DNA of 64,000 nucleotides from UBA1737 sp964541525 (GTDB taxonomy: Bacteria > Bacillota_I > Bacilli_A > ML615J-28 > CAG-313). Position numbers and translations under genes: made by a program. Below, in pieces: positions 34,317 through 43,988 of this stretch (position 1 is its first letter; each line of letters begins with the position of its first letter). The notes under the pieces are model-generated. The model had not been told where the DNA came from, searched no databases, and was given only the letters and a program-made list of their open reading frames with translations. The stretch spans positions 30,194 to 94,193 of the forward strand of contig CAZIQF010000003.1 in the NCBI GenBank assembly GCA_964541525.1. Direction: 5' to 3'.

Positions 34317-35604
34317 ATTGTTGATTAGGTTTAATGATGAAAATTGATAATGCTTTTTCTTCAAATAGCTTAAGTAGTTCAGTCAAATCACTAAACTTAA
34401 GGGTATTTAAGATATTAATCGTATCAAACAAATGCGTATGATCTAATTCTTTATCATTAATATTATTCGCAATTGCTTCTACCGAATTAAATTTTCGAAT
34501 TTCATAACCAATATATCCCCGTAAATAATTTTTGAAACGTTCTTCATCAAAAATATCTAAACTTAAATTCAATAATACCTCTTTAATATTATTGATTAGA
34601 ATTCTACTTTTTGTTGTTTCTCCACCAATCATTAGATATGCAAAATAAGGTGCTAAAGCAAAAGAATAATCAAAGGAATAATCTATTAATTCTGCACGTA
34701 ACCACTGTTGATAATTATTTGATGAATAGGAAAATAATTCTTCTAATACGAAATCAAGTAAAATTGCTAATTTAGTAATCTCATAAGGTGAATATGTAGC
34801 TAAATCAAACTTAACTCCAACATTAACTACTTCATTATTTATATCCATTGTTGTGATATTTTCTTCGATATTAACCTGATTATCTTCTAAATAATAGATC
34901 GTTTGTGGATTAGTATATGGTTTAAAGGTCTTGTTTTTTTGATTGTTTTTAATTAGCTCTATAGTTTGATTAAGATCAAAATTACCAACAACAACTAAGA
35001 TCATATTTTTAGGATGATAAAAAATGTCATAACATGTTTGCAAAACATCTTTGCTAATGGTTTTAATTGATTCAATTGTTCCACCTATATCTTCGCTGAC
35101 CTTGTTTTCTTTAAATAAATTTTTTAAAATTCCTTGGTAACTAACACTAGTAGGTCGATCCAGAGAAGTAATAATTTCTTGTTCTATAATCCCTTTTTCG
35201 GTTTCTACAGATTCTTCGGTAAAATATGGTGTTTGAACAAAATCAAGCAATAATTCTAAAGATTCGGAAAAATTTGTTACCGTTGAAAAGTAATATGATG
35301 TATTTTCATGAGAAGTATAGGCATTAACATCAGCTCCTAAAGCAGCAAACAGATTTGTTGCATCAATACCATTAGGCATTTCAAACATTTTGTGTTCTAG
35401 AAAATGAGCGACTCCAGCTGGTGTTTTAATTATTTCTTTGTGACCTTGAACTTTAAATTCTTGATTAATTGAACCATATTTTACTGATAACATTGCATAA
35501 CTCCGATTTAAATCTGTTTTAGGTTTTAAAAAAACTTGCATACCATTATCAATTGTTTCTACATAGTATTCCTCATTTAAAAATTGATTAGTTATTTTCT
35601 TCAT
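34315..35604 (-). CDS. ymfH: M16 family metalloprotease (YmfH type)
   Basis: A 429-residue insulinase-family peptidase. The inverted zinc motif HFLEH (HXXEH) is near residue 68 in AGVAHFLEHKMFEMPNG, with the downstream glutamate in ETEKGIIEQEI near 139. DVNAYTSHENTSYYFSTV and ILVVVGNFDL are further family marks. YmfH works with the inactive partner YmfF; in several Gram-positives such pairs process peptides or signals (for example AlbE/AlbF-like). The ATG directly follows the ymfF TAA (TAAATG). Confidence 0.88.
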   Translation of the reverse strand: MKKITNQFLNEEYYVETIDNGMQVFLKPKTDLNRSYAMLSVKYGSINQEFKVQGHKEIIKTPAGVAHFLEHKMFEMPNGIDATNLFAALGADVNAYTSHENTSYYFSTVTNFSESLELLLDFVQTPYFTEESVETEKGIIEQEIITSLDRPTSVSYQGILKNLFKENKVSEDIGGTIESIKTISKDVLQTCYDIFYHPKNMILVVVGNFDLNQTIELIKNNQKNKTFKPYTNPQTIYYLEDNQVNIEENITTMDINNEVVNVGVKFDLATYSPYEITKLAILLDFVLEELFSYSSNNYQQWLRAELIDYSFDYSFALAPYFAYLMIGGETTKSRILINNIKEVLLNLSLDIFDEERFKNYLRGYIGYEIRKFNSVEAIANNINDKELDHTHLFDTINILNTLKFSDLTELLKLFEEKALSIFIIKPNQQ

Positions 35605-36858
35605 TTATAAGTTCCCCTTTAACACATAAATAGTATCAAATTTAAACATATTGGCAACTTCTTGGATATCTGCTATCGTTATTTTTTCAAATTCTTGAAT
35701 AATAATTTGATCGTTAATTTCACCAAAGCCCATTAATTTTTCTTGTAGATCATATAGTGGATTAAATGGCGAATCACCATTTTTTAATACCATATTAATT
35801 TTGGCTTTTTTCGTAAGTTCTAATACTTCTTCTGATATGTCACCTGCCTGATACTTTTTGATCTCATTCTTGACAATTTCTTTGACTAAATCAATGTTTT
35901 TACTCGAAATTTTTGCGAAAATATTTAAGACCCCTTTAGAAATTAAGACATCACTACTAACTGAATATGCAAGACTTTTTTCCTCACGGATAATTTGGAA
36001 TAATGTTGAATGAAAGTATTCTCCAAGCATCCCTGAAAAAATATTTAATGCAAAACGATATTTGCTATTTCTTCTAATCCTTGAACGAAGCCCAAAACAA
36101 ACAATTGTTTGATTAATATTTTGTTCTTCAGTTACTTCATTAATTTTAATTATCTCTTTATTATAGTTATCGATAAATTCTAAACTAGAATCTAATCGAT
36201 ATGGAACCAATTTTGATAATTGATATTTGTTTAAATCATTGACAATTAACGCTTGATCCAAATTACCAGTTGCAAAAAGATAACAAGGGGAAGTAATAAT
36301 TCGCTTGTATGCATCTTTTAAAGATTTAATCGTAACTTTTTTTATTGTTTCATCGTCTCCATTTTGATTTAATTGTTCAATTTCATCTTTGAACATAATT
36401 TCATTAAATCGCTTAATTGCATATTTAGTTTTATTATTATAAATACTTTCAAATGATTTGATGAAGATTTGTTTTTCTAAATCTAACTTCTCTTTAGTAA
36501 AACTTGGTTTAAATAAAGCATTGAATAAAAACAACGATGCCTCATGAATAATATCGATATTATCACTAATGTATTTAGGATTGACAAAAGAAACAGATAA
36601 TCTAAATACTTGTACTTTACCAATTATAGTCGATGTCGCAGAAAAACTCATATCATACATACTACGCAATTGATAAGAAAAATCAACTTCATTATCGTAG
36701 ATTTGATTAGTTTTTTGAATTAATTGCGTTATGATAGCATTTTCAGCTAAATATTTTTTTTCAAATGGTAAATAAAAATAGATTGCAAGGGAAACAGTTT
36801 TAAATCTTTCATCATGATTAAAATATAAATCTAAATTTTGAATATTTATTTTTTCCAT
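35605..36858 (-). CDS. ymfF: M16 family partner protein lacking the zinc motif (YmfF type)
   Basis: A 417-residue protein with the overall M16 fold pattern (SLAIYFYLPFEKKYLAENAIITQLIQKTN, FNEIMFKDEIEQLNQNGDDETIKKVTIKSLKDAYKRII, LFATGNLD, and EYFHSTLFQIIREEKSLAYSVSSDV). It has no HXXEH where the active partner has one, so it is the non-catalytic half of the heterodimer. Order ymfF-ymfH and abutting reading frames match B. subtilis. GAAGGT precedes the ATG. Confidence 0.87.
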   Translation of the reverse strand: MEKINIQNLDLYFNHDERFKTVSLAIYFYLPFEKKYLAENAIITQLIQKTNQIYDNEVDFSYQLRSMYDMSFSATSTIIGKVQVFRLSVSFVNPKYISDNIDIIHEASLFLFNALFKPSFTKEKLDLEKQIFIKSFESIYNNKTKYAIKRFNEIMFKDEIEQLNQNGDDETIKKVTIKSLKDAYKRIITSPCYLFATGNLDQALIVNDLNKYQLSKLVPYRLDSSLEFIDNYNKEIIKINEVTEEQNINQTIVCFGLRSRIRRNSKYRFALNIFSGMLGEYFHSTLFQIIREEKSLAYSVSSDVLISKGVLNIFAKISSKNIDLVKEIVKNEIKKYQAGDISEEVLELTKKAKINMVLKNGDSPFNPLYDLQEKLMGFGEINDQIIIQEFEKITIADIQEVANMFKFDTIYVLKGNL

Positions 36859-36915
36859 GTTACCTTCTTTCTGGTATTATTTTTAACATATTTATTAATT
36901 TAATACTTATATCAT

Positions 36916-36943
36916 AAAAACCACTAGGCTTCTAGTGGCTTTT
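36916..36943 (-). terminator. Terminator after deoD
   Basis: On the minus strand AAAAGCCACTAG pairs with CTAGTGGTTTTT around AAGC, a compact rho-independent terminator 6 bases after the deoD stop. It ends the long run of genes starting at ylmE. Confidence 0.85.
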
Positions 36944-36948
36944 CAATT

Positions 36949-37671
36949 TTAATATTTAATTGCTGTTTCTAACGCTAATTTCATCATTGTTGAGAAAGCA
37001 ACTTGGCGTTCCTCTGCTGTTGTTACTTCGTGTGTTATAAATGAATCTGAAATCGTTAAGATGCAAGCAGCACTTTTACCTGAAACTTTAGCATTATGGA
37101 ATAATGCGAAACTTTCCATTTCAACAGCTAGACATCCTTCTTCGCGATTTAAACGCTTATATAAATCCGGTTCAGTGCCATAGAAAACATCACTGGAATG
37201 AATTGTTCCAAAATGAACATTAATATTTTGTTCTTGAGCTGTTTCTAAGATTTTATTAGTTAATTCCTCAGTTGATTTTAAATGTTTACTAGTTTCACCA
37301 TTTTGAACATAGGCAAAACTTGATTCTGAATATGCATCTTTAACCACAACAACATCATAAACATGACATTTTGGATCATATGCACCTGCTGAACCAATTC
37401 GAATAATCCGTTCAACACCATAGAAATTAAATAGCTCATAAGAATAAATCCCAATACTTGGCATCCCCATTCCTGAGCCCATAACCGAAACTCTTACGCC
37501 CTTATAGGTTCCGGTAAAACCAAGCATCCCACGAACACTATTGAATTGTTCTACATCAGTTAAAAAATTTTCAGCAATAAATTTAGCACGAAGTGGATCA
37601 CCTGGCATTAATACCGTTTTAGCAATTTTTCCTTCTTCTGTGACTTGAATATGTGGTGTAGCTTTAATCAT
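36949..37671 (-). CDS. deoD: Purine-nucleoside phosphorylase (DeoD type)
   Basis: A 240-residue hexameric-type purine-nucleoside phosphorylase, splitting purine (deoxy)nucleosides with phosphate. Start at ATG 37671 (MIKATPHIQ), with AGAGGA upstream in the end of deoC. Motifs: VLMPGDPLRAKFIAE (phosphate loop, residue 21), GSGMGMPSIGIYSYEL (about 66), IIRIGSAGAY (about 86), AVEMESFALF (about 180) and ILTISDSFITHE (about 203, with the catalytic Asp). Normal length. It follows deoC by one base. Confidence 0.96.
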   Translation of the reverse strand: MIKATPHIQVTEEGKIAKTVLMPGDPLRAKFIAENFLTDVEQFNSVRGMLGFTGTYKGVRVSVMGSGMGMPSIGIYSYELFNFYGVERIIRIGSAGAYDPKCHVYDVVVVKDAYSESSFAYVQNGETSKHLKSTEELTNKILETAQEQNINVHFGTIHSSDVFYGTEPDLYKRLNREEGCLAVEMESFALFHNAKVSGKSAACILTISDSFITHEVTTAEERQVAFSTMMKLALETAIKY

Positions 37672-37672
37672 A

Positions 37673-38329
37673 CTAATTATCCTCTTTTGCATCTTTCATA
37701 ATTGCGATACCACTCGAAGCACCAATTCGAGTTGCACCAGAGTTAACCATTAGAACGACATCTTCATATGTTCTTACGCCGCCACTGGCCTTAACCCCCA
37801 TTTCGGGTCCAACTGTTTCACGCATTAATCTAATATCAGCTGCTGTTGCCCCACCTGTACCAAAACCAGTTGATGTCTTAACAAAGGTTGCACCAGCATT
37901 TTTAGCAGCTAGACAGCATCCGACTTTTTCTTCATCAGTTAGATAACAAGTTTCAATAATAACTTTTGTGGTTTTACCAGCAGATGCAGCTACTACATTT
38001 CTAATTTCATCTTCAATATAAGCATAGTCATGTTCTTTTGCTTTACCAATATTGATTACCATATCAATTTCATCTGCACCATTTTTTATCGCATCCATTG
38101 TTTCTAAAGCCTTTACTTCTTTAGTCGTTGCTCCTAGTGGAAACCCAACAACAGTACAAACTAAAACACTTGAATCTTTTAATAGTGAATGAGCTAGAGC
38201 TACATTAACAGGATTAACACATACACTCATAAAATCATGTTCAATTGCTTCTTGACATAGATTTTTAATTTCTGCTTCTGTTGCAAAAGCTTTTAACAAA
38301 GTATGATCAATTAATTTATTTACTTTCAT
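37673..38329 (-). CDS. deoC: Deoxyribose-phosphate aldolase
   Basis: A 218-residue class I aldolase turning 2-deoxyribose 5-phosphate into glyceraldehyde 3-phosphate and acetaldehyde. It starts MKVNKLIDHTLLKAFAT. The Schiff-base lysine is in AGATFVKTSTGFGTGGAT (near residue 152), the partner lysine in MGVKASGGVRTYEDVV (near 178), and DEIDMVINIGKAKE is near 89. With deoD it catabolises deoxyribonucleosides. GGGAGA precedes the ATG. Confidence 0.97.
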   Translation of the reverse strand: MKVNKLIDHTLLKAFATEAEIKNLCQEAIEHDFMSVCVNPVNVALAHSLLKDSSVLVCTVVGFPLGATTKEVKALETMDAIKNGADEIDMVINIGKAKEHDYAYIEDEIRNVVAASAGKTTKVIIETCYLTDEEKVGCCLAAKNAGATFVKTSTGFGTGGATAADIRLMRETVGPEMGVKASGGVRTYEDVVLMVNSGATRIGASSGIAIMKDAKEDN

Positions 38330-38341
38330 TTTATTCTCCCT

Positions 38342-39202
38342 TTAGCTTTCCATTAGATCAGTTATTTTAATAGTATTAAAATTAGTCAAAGAAACAACTG
38401 ATTTACGCATTTTTTTAACTAATTTTTTTGCTTTTTGTGCCATCTTTTCATTTAGATAAAGTAATTTATAGTTGATTGTATCTTCTTTAATTTCATACAT
38501 TAATTTCTCAACATATTTATAAAACACTTCAATCGGAACTAAAATCACAACATTTTCTTCTTCCTTAATTTGAACATAATTAAGGTGAGGTGGAAAAATT
38601 GTTGGGCTACCTGCTTCCCAGCTAATACATGTCTTGACCTCATCACTATCTTTATCCACCAATATATCATATTTATCAATAATAATATCATCTTTAACTA
38701 GACTTGGTAATACTTCTATCATTGATTGATAACTACACATATCATTAAGAATATTCATTGGCATCCGATATACTTTAAAATTTGGATTACTCTCAATAAA
38801 TTCGATTCGTTCTTTACCTAAAGCAGTAATTAGTTCAAACATATCAAAGTTACGAATATTATCAAATTTATCATAAAAAATGGACAATTCAAATTTTTCA
38901 CAAACTTCACTAATTTGTTTGAATATTAATCTACTTAAATATTGTGGTAAGATGCTTGGGATTTCACATAATAAATTAATATTAATATATTCTAAATTTA
39001 ATTTATACAAACTAGAAACACGTGATCTTTTAGTTATATAATAACAATACTTAAAATCAAAATTTTTCAAGTTGATTTCTACTTCTAATTCATTATCATT
39101 AGATGTAATTTTACTATTTTCTAAATTATCAAAGTATCCATCAATTAATTGATAAAAATCAATTCTTGGTTTACTTCTTTCTCTAAAAAAATGAATAATC
39201 AT
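38342..39202 (-). CDS. Unknown protein between ileS and deoC
   Basis: A 286-residue protein starting at ATG 39202 (AAGAGG 8 nt upstream; the GTG 9 bases earlier touches the ribosome site). No signal peptide or membrane segment. It looks like an alpha/beta cytoplasmic protein with a basic helical C-terminus (KMAQKAKKLVKKMRKS). The middle has INLLCEIPSILPQYLSRLIFKQI and ISWEAGSPTIFPPHLNYVQI. I do not recognise a family. It lies in the ylmE-sepF-ylmH-ileS-deoC-deoD run with small gaps (12-25 bases), so it is probably expressed with ileS. Confidence 0.6.
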   Translation of the reverse strand: MIIHFFRERSKPRIDFYQLIDGYFDNLENSKITSNDNELEVEINLKNFDFKYCYYITKRSRVSSLYKLNLEYININLLCEIPSILPQYLSRLIFKQISEVCEKFELSIFYDKFDNIRNFDMFELITALGKERIEFIESNPNFKVYRMPMNILNDMCSYQSMIEVLPSLVKDDIIIDKYDILVDKDSDEVKTCISWEAGSPTIFPPHLNYVQIKEEENVVILVPIEVFYKYVEKLMYEIKEDTINYKLLYLNEKMAQKAKKLVKKMRKSVVSLTNFNTIKITDLMES

Positions 39203-39227
39203 TCCAAGCACCTCTTCTTATATATTT

Positions 39228-41975
39228 TTATTTTTTTTCAACAACTTCAACACAACGATCACATAAACCATCATCATTTACATGATCGACAATTTGCCAG
39301 CATCTAGCACAAGTATGACCACTACATGCTTTTACTAAAATCTTACCAGATTCATATTCTTGTCCTTCATCTAAAGTTGTAACAATTTCACATTTAGATA
39401 CAATGAACAATTGAGCTAAATTAGCGTGCAAATCAACTAAATCTTTTAATACTTCATTAGTTGGACAAATCATGATATGAGCATTTAAACTCTTACCAAT
39501 AATTTTTTCATTACGAGCTTGTTCTAATGCTTTCAATACATCGTCCCTTAATTTCATAAACTTAGTATATTTAGCAATTAATGCTTCACTTCCATCAAAA
39601 TATACAGGTTTAACCATATCACATAGGTAAATTGATTCTTCTTTTTCTCCAGGCATATAACTGTATACTTCTTCCATCGTATGAGGAAGAATTGGTGTAA
39701 GTAGTGTTGTAAGAGCAATTAAGCATTGATAGAACACTGTTTGAATGCTTCTTCTTTCATGACTATCTGCTGCGTGAATGTATAAAATATCTTTTGTAAA
39801 ATCTAAATAAAATGCCGATAAATCATTAGTTAAGAAGTTTAAAATTGATCGATATACTACATCAAATTGATAAGTATTATAAGCATTATGAACATCTTTA
39901 ACGACTTCATTCAATCTACACATAATATATTTATCAACTTCATTTAAATTTTGATAATCAACACTATTTAGAGTCGGATTAAAATCAAAAATATTAGCTA
40001 ATAAGAAACGAATTGTATTTCTAATCTTACGATAAGATTCACTAATTTGTTTTAATAATTCTTTCGAAATTGGTACATCTGATTGATAAGCAACACTCGA
40101 TACCCAAAGTCTTAAAATGTCAGCTCCGAATTCATTACATACAGCAAGTGGATCAATCGTATTACCTAAAGATTTAGACATTTTACGTCCTTGACCATCT
40201 AATGTAAATCCATGCGAAATAACAGTTTTATATGGTGCTTTATTTTCTAATGCTACACTTGTAATTAAACTAGAATTGAACCAACCACGATATTGATCTG
40301 ATCCTTCTAGATAAACATCAGCAACAGCAGTGCCATATTTTTTAAGTAAAGCAGCATGATGTGAAGTACCAGAATCAAACCATACATCCATAATATCATT
40401 TTCTTTTGTAAATTCGCCATTTGGACTACCTGGATGTGTATATCCTTCCGGTAATAAATCTTTTGCTTCCTTTTCAAACCAAATATTTGAACCATATTGT
40501 TCATATAAATCAGCAACGTGATTAATTATTTCTTCATCTAAAATTGCCGTACCATCTTCAGCATAGAACACTGGAATTGGAACACCCCAAACTCTTTGAC
40601 GCGAAATACACCAATCTTGACGATCCTTAATCATATTTGCAAGTCGTACTTCACCCCAAGCTGGAACCCAATTCACCGTTTTTATCGCATCTAAAATGTC
40701 ATCTTTAAAACTATCGATAGAAGCAAACCATTGTGGAGTAGCTCTAAAAATAATTGGTTTACCTGTACGCCAATCATGAGGATAACTATGCATAAAATTA
40801 GTAGCTTTTAAAAGCATATTTTCTGCATCTAAGCGTTCAATGATAGCTTTATTTGCATCTTCATAGAATAATCCCGCAAACTCCATTGCTTCTTCTGTCA
40901 TAAATCCACGTGAATCAACTGGGCATAAAACATCTAAATTATATTTCTTACCAACAATAAAGTCATCTTCACCATGACCTGGAGCAGTATGAACTAGCCC
41001 TGTACCTGATTCAAGGGTAACATGATCACCTAAAATTACTGGTGATGTACGTTTAAACAATTTATGATAATATTTTACACCTTCAAGTTCACTACCCTTA
41101 ATTGTTTGAACGATTTCATAATCAGTCCAACCTATTTCACTAGCAGCTTTTTCTAATAATTCTTTAGCGATAACAAAGAATCTTTCACCAACTCTTACAA
41201 CTGCATATTCAAAATCAGGACCAGCACAAATTGCAAGATTGGCTGGAATTGTCCAAGGAGTAGTTGTCCAAATTACCAATTCACATTCATCTGATAATAA
41301 ATCATGACCATCAACTACTGGAAAAGCAACATAAATTGAAGTAGCAGTTACATCTTTATATTCAATTTCAGCCTCAGCTAATGCTGTTTCTGATGAAGGT
41401 GACCAATAAACTGGTTTTAATCCTTTAAAAATTAACCCACGTGCAGCCATTTTACCAAATGCTCTAATTTGAGCAGCTTCAAAATCATGAGTTAAAGTAA
41501 TATATGGATCATCCCATTCACCTAAGATACCTAAGCGACGGAACCCTTTCTTTTGAATTTCAACTTGTTCTTTTGCGTATTTTTCACATAAGATTCTAAA
41601 ATCAACAATGCTCATTTCTTTACGATTAACTTTTTTATTTTTAGTTAATGCTTGTTCAATCGGTAATCCATGAGTATCCCAACCAGGTTGATAAGGAGCA
41701 TAATGACCATTCATAGTCTTATAGCGAATAATGAAATCTTTTAAAATTTTATTTAACGCATGACCTAAATGAATATTACCATTAGCGTAAGGAGGACCAT
41801 CATGTAAAAAGAATGGTTTTAATCCTTCGTTTTTCTTAACTACTTTTTCATAAATATGAAGTTTTTCCCACTTTTCTTGAATTGGTAACTCATTAATTCC
41901 TAAATTACCACGCATTGGAAAATCCGTTTTTGGCATTAATAATGAGTCTTTAAAATCTTTTGTCTTTACTTCCAT
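39228..41975 (-). CDS. ileS: Isoleucyl-tRNA synthetase
   Basis: A 915-residue class I synthetase charging tRNA-Ile. The HIGH motif is PPYANGNIHLGHALNK (near residue 59), the editing domain includes WTTTPWTIPANLAI, and the KMSKS loop is GRKMSKSLGNTIDP (near 597). A C-terminal zinc knuckle, CARCW...CDRC (about residues 888-908), ends the bacterial type. GAGAGGA precedes the ATG. The gap to ylmH is only 26 bases, too small for a T-box leader, so it is not controlled by one here. divIVA, which usually lies between ylmH and ileS, is missing. Confidence 0.98.
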   Translation of the reverse strand: MEVKTKDFKDSLLMPKTDFPMRGNLGINELPIQEKWEKLHIYEKVVKKNEGLKPFFLHDGPPYANGNIHLGHALNKILKDFIIRYKTMNGHYAPYQPGWDTHGLPIEQALTKNKKVNRKEMSIVDFRILCEKYAKEQVEIQKKGFRRLGILGEWDDPYITLTHDFEAAQIRAFGKMAARGLIFKGLKPVYWSPSSETALAEAEIEYKDVTATSIYVAFPVVDGHDLLSDECELVIWTTTPWTIPANLAICAGPDFEYAVVRVGERFFVIAKELLEKAASEIGWTDYEIVQTIKGSELEGVKYYHKLFKRTSPVILGDHVTLESGTGLVHTAPGHGEDDFIVGKKYNLDVLCPVDSRGFMTEEAMEFAGLFYEDANKAIIERLDAENMLLKATNFMHSYPHDWRTGKPIIFRATPQWFASIDSFKDDILDAIKTVNWVPAWGEVRLANMIKDRQDWCISRQRVWGVPIPVFYAEDGTAILDEEIINHVADLYEQYGSNIWFEKEAKDLLPEGYTHPGSPNGEFTKENDIMDVWFDSGTSHHAALLKKYGTAVADVYLEGSDQYRGWFNSSLITSVALENKAPYKTVISHGFTLDGQGRKMSKSLGNTIDPLAVCNEFGADILRLWVSSVAYQSDVPISKELLKQISESYRKIRNTIRFLLANIFDFNPTLNSVDYQNLNEVDKYIMCRLNEVVKDVHNAYNTYQFDVVYRSILNFLTNDLSAFYLDFTKDILYIHAADSHERRSIQTVFYQCLIALTTLLTPILPHTMEEVYSYMPGEKEESIYLCDMVKPVYFDGSEALIAKYTKFMKLRDDVLKALEQARNEKIIGKSLNAHIMICPTNEVLKDLVDLHANLAQLFIVSKCEIVTTLDEGQEYESGKILVKACSGHTCARCWQIVDHVNDDGLCDRCVEVVEKK

Positions 41976-42001
41976 ATTATTTATCCTCTCAATTTATCAT
42001 T

Positions 42002-42721
42002 TTAATGTTTTACACTTATTTTTAAGACTATTCGATCTTTCTTAGAATAGCCGACTATTTCACATACTTTAATTCGACCAAATTTTCTAATCGACAACAA
42101 ATCATCAACTTTAACATTATGCGTTATACTCAAACATTCTTGATGATTAATTAAAACTAATCCTTTATTAATTAATTCTACTGCCTCTGTTCTTGAACAA
42201 TTAATGGCTTTACTAACAACAGCATCAAGTCTCATACTTGCAACATTAATTGTTTTCATTACTTCTTGATCGCTTTTTAGATTAATTACTTTAACTTCTT
42301 CAAATTTTACACCATAATTTAGTATTGATGTCAAATTCTTAATTAAGTATTCTTTTATTTCTTCTGTAACAAAAATTGTTATCAATTCATCATCAACAAT
42401 AATATCACCAAAAGTATTTCTTTCAATTCCAAGTGACATAATTGTCCCTAACACATGACGATGCGTAATTTTTGCAAAACGAATATTATATTTGCTTTGA
42501 ATAATTGCAATTTTAAATTCATCTAGGTTTACATCATTATCATAAGTAATAATTGCTCTTTTACGTTCTGCTATCTCATAACCACCATACAATATTACTT
42601 TAGTTTGATGATTATTAATAACATAAATTTGTTTTTGTTCTTCAAAATCTAAAAATTTTGTTAAAATATTTTTTCCTAGATCTAAATTTTTTTTAAAATC
42701 ACCAATTTTATTTTTAATCAT
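42002..42721 (-). CDS. ylmH: YlmH-type S4-domain RNA-binding protein
   Basis: A 239-residue protein from ATG 42721, overlapping the sepF stop by 8 bases (ATGATTAA). The N-terminal two thirds match YlmH (FLDFEEQKQIYVINN, GGYEIAERKRAII, LTHRHVLGTIMSLGIERNTFGDIIV with ITHRHVLG here). The C-terminal third is an S4 domain (VASMRLDAVVSKAINCSRTEAVELINKGLVLINHQ). YlmH binds ribosomal particles and has been linked to ribosome rescue or stalled 50S subunits; it sits in the division cluster of Gram-positives. Confidence 0.9.
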   Translation of the reverse strand: MIKNKIGDFKKNLDLGKNILTKFLDFEEQKQIYVINNHQTKVILYGGYEIAERKRAIITYDNDVNLDEFKIAIIQSKYNIRFAKITHRHVLGTIMSLGIERNTFGDIIVDDELITIFVTEEIKEYLIKNLTSILNYGVKFEEVKVINLKSDQEVMKTINVASMRLDAVVSKAINCSRTEAVELINKGLVLINHQECLSITHNVKVDDLLSIRKFGRIKVCEIVGYSKKDRIVLKISVKH

Positions 42722-43052
42722 CTTGCAAATGACCAAATTCTTTAATCCATTTATGTAAACTACCATCCTCAAAAGCAACCGCTGTTGCAATCAAATATGA
42801 TTCTTTTCCTATTTGATAAGATTCACCATTTATTGCATAAATCAATCCTGATAAAAATGATAATACATGATTACATTTATTAACATCTTGCATTTTATCA
42901 AAATTAATTAAAACTGGACAATTTCCTAAAATTGCATCAGCTAAGTCAAGCATTTGATCATCAACATCTTGTTCTTCTGATAAATTATAATTTAATAAAC
43001 GATCAAAGGAAGTACCTAATTTTTTAATATTAACTTTTTTCTTCCTAATCAT
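42714..43052 (-). CDS. sepF: SepF-like cell division protein (short)
   Basis: A 112-residue protein from ATG 43052 (AGGTGA upstream, overlapping the ylmE stop). The central part CPVLINFDKMQDVNKCNHVLSFLSGLIYAINGESYQIGKESYLIATA fits the SepF core (V.VN...M......R..DFLSG..Y...G....I....F...P), which polymerises and bundles FtsZ. The N-terminal amphipathic membrane-binding helix normally present is replaced by a basic stretch (IRKKKVNIKKLG), and the protein is shorter than the usual ~150 residues. Context between ylmE and ylmH supports SepF. Confidence 0.75.
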   Translation of the reverse strand: MIRKKKVNIKKLGTSFDRLLNYNLSEEQDVDDQMLDLADAILGNCPVLINFDKMQDVNKCNHVLSFLSGLIYAINGESYQIGKESYLIATAVAFEDGSLHKWIKEFGHLQDD

Positions 43053-43061
43053 TATCTTCAC

Positions 43062-43721
43062 CTATTTTGAAAAAATTTGTCCAAGTCTAACAAAGGTTGC
43101 ACCATGATTAATCGCAATTTGGTAATCATTACTCATCCCCATTGATAACTCAGTACATGGGGCATATGGTAGATTTAATGCTTGGACTTCTTTTTGTAAT
43201 TCTACCATCGCATCAAAATATGATGCAATTAAGTCTTCATCAAATGTATTTTTTCCCGTTGTCATCAAGCCAACAACTTCTATCTTTTCATATTTTGCTA
43301 AACTCTTAATAAAAGGGATAACCTTTGACTCATCTAATCCCGCTTTATTCGGACTGCTTGCAATATTCACATATACAAAACATTTAAGAGGATCTTTTCT
43401 TTTACGAGTCTTATTAATGGCATTAGCAAGATCAATACTATCTAATGAATGCAAGTAATCAATTGAGTCAATAAAAGCACTATTTAGTTTTGGTGGTATT
43501 TTAATAATACCAAAATAATGCCAAGTAATCGGATAAGCTTTTAGTGCTTCATACTTTTCTAAAAAAGTATCTTTACGATTTTCACCAAGATCTAAAATTC
43601 CAGCTTCGACAATTTCTTTGGTTTTTGCAACATCAAAATATTTAACCGCAGCAACAACTCGCACATTAGGATGTTCTATTAACGATTCTCTTACTTTTAA
43701 TACTTGTTCTTTAACTGCCAT
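43062..43721 (-). CDS. ylmE: YggS/YlmE family PLP homeostasis protein
   Basis: A 219-residue alanine-racemase-fold protein that binds pyridoxal phosphate without known enzymatic activity and maintains PLP and amino-acid balance. The PLP lysine is in VRVVAAVKYFD near residue 27. LGENRKDTFLEKYEAL, WHYFGIIKI (typically WHFIGxLQxNK), VNIASSPNKAGLDE and ELSMGMSNDYQIAINHGATFVRLGQIF are the family's conserved blocks. First gene of the division cluster, with a promoter at 43759-43787. Confidence 0.92.
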   Translation of the reverse strand: MAVKEQVLKVRESLIEHPNVRVVAAVKYFDVAKTKEIVEAGILDLGENRKDTFLEKYEALKAYPITWHYFGIIKIPPKLNSAFIDSIDYLHSLDSIDLANAINKTRKRKDPLKCFVYVNIASSPNKAGLDESKVIPFIKSLAKYEKIEVVGLMTTGKNTFDEDLIASYFDAMVELQKEVQALNLPYAPCTELSMGMSNDYQIAINHGATFVRLGQIFSK

Positions 43722-43758
43722 CTTCTCACCTCTTTTATTCTAAATTGGTATTAATTGT

Positions 43759-43787
43759 AGTATATCATATTTTAGAAATAAAAACAA
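43759..43787 (-). promoter_or_regulatory. Promoter of the ylmE-sepF-ylmH-ileS run
   Basis: On the minus strand TTGTTT (43787-43782), 17 bases, TATACT (43764-43759), with extended TGA before the -10. It lies 38 bases before the ylmE start. Confidence 0.55.
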
Positions 43788-43916
43788 GTTTTTAACCTAT
43801 GATGTTTTTAATACAATGATTAGCTTTTACAAATTATTTAATCCTTTTACATAATCATCTAAAATACCATTTGTTTTGGAATTGTTTTTAGACAACTTAT
43901 TAGCTTTTCCATTCAC

Positions 43917-43945
43917 TTGCAAAAAACTCAGATTTATGGTAAAAT
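43917..43945 (+). promoter_or_regulatory. Promoter of metK-argS
   Basis: TTGCAA (43917-43922), 17 bases, TAAAAT (43940-43945). The leader to the ATG is about 36 bases, too short for a SAM riboswitch. The space between this promoter and the divergent ylmE promoter (43788-43916) shows nothing I can name. Confidence 0.6.
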
Positions 43946-43988
43946 AGGTTAAGCCACAAATATTAATAAAGAAGAGAGGAAAATCAAT

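Noticed and set aside
38342..39202. DUF1444/YtpQ homologue
   Set aside because: Length is similar, but the conserved blocks I know from that family do not line up.
41976..42001. T-box leader before ileS
   Set aside because: Only 26 bases separate ylmH and ileS; there is no room for a T-box.
42002..43721. DivIVA gene in the division cluster
   Set aside because: Usual order places it between ylmH and ileS; no such frame exists there.
43788..43988. SAM riboswitch before metK
   Set aside because: The promoter leaves a leader of only about 36 bases, and no conserved riboswitch core or terminator is present.
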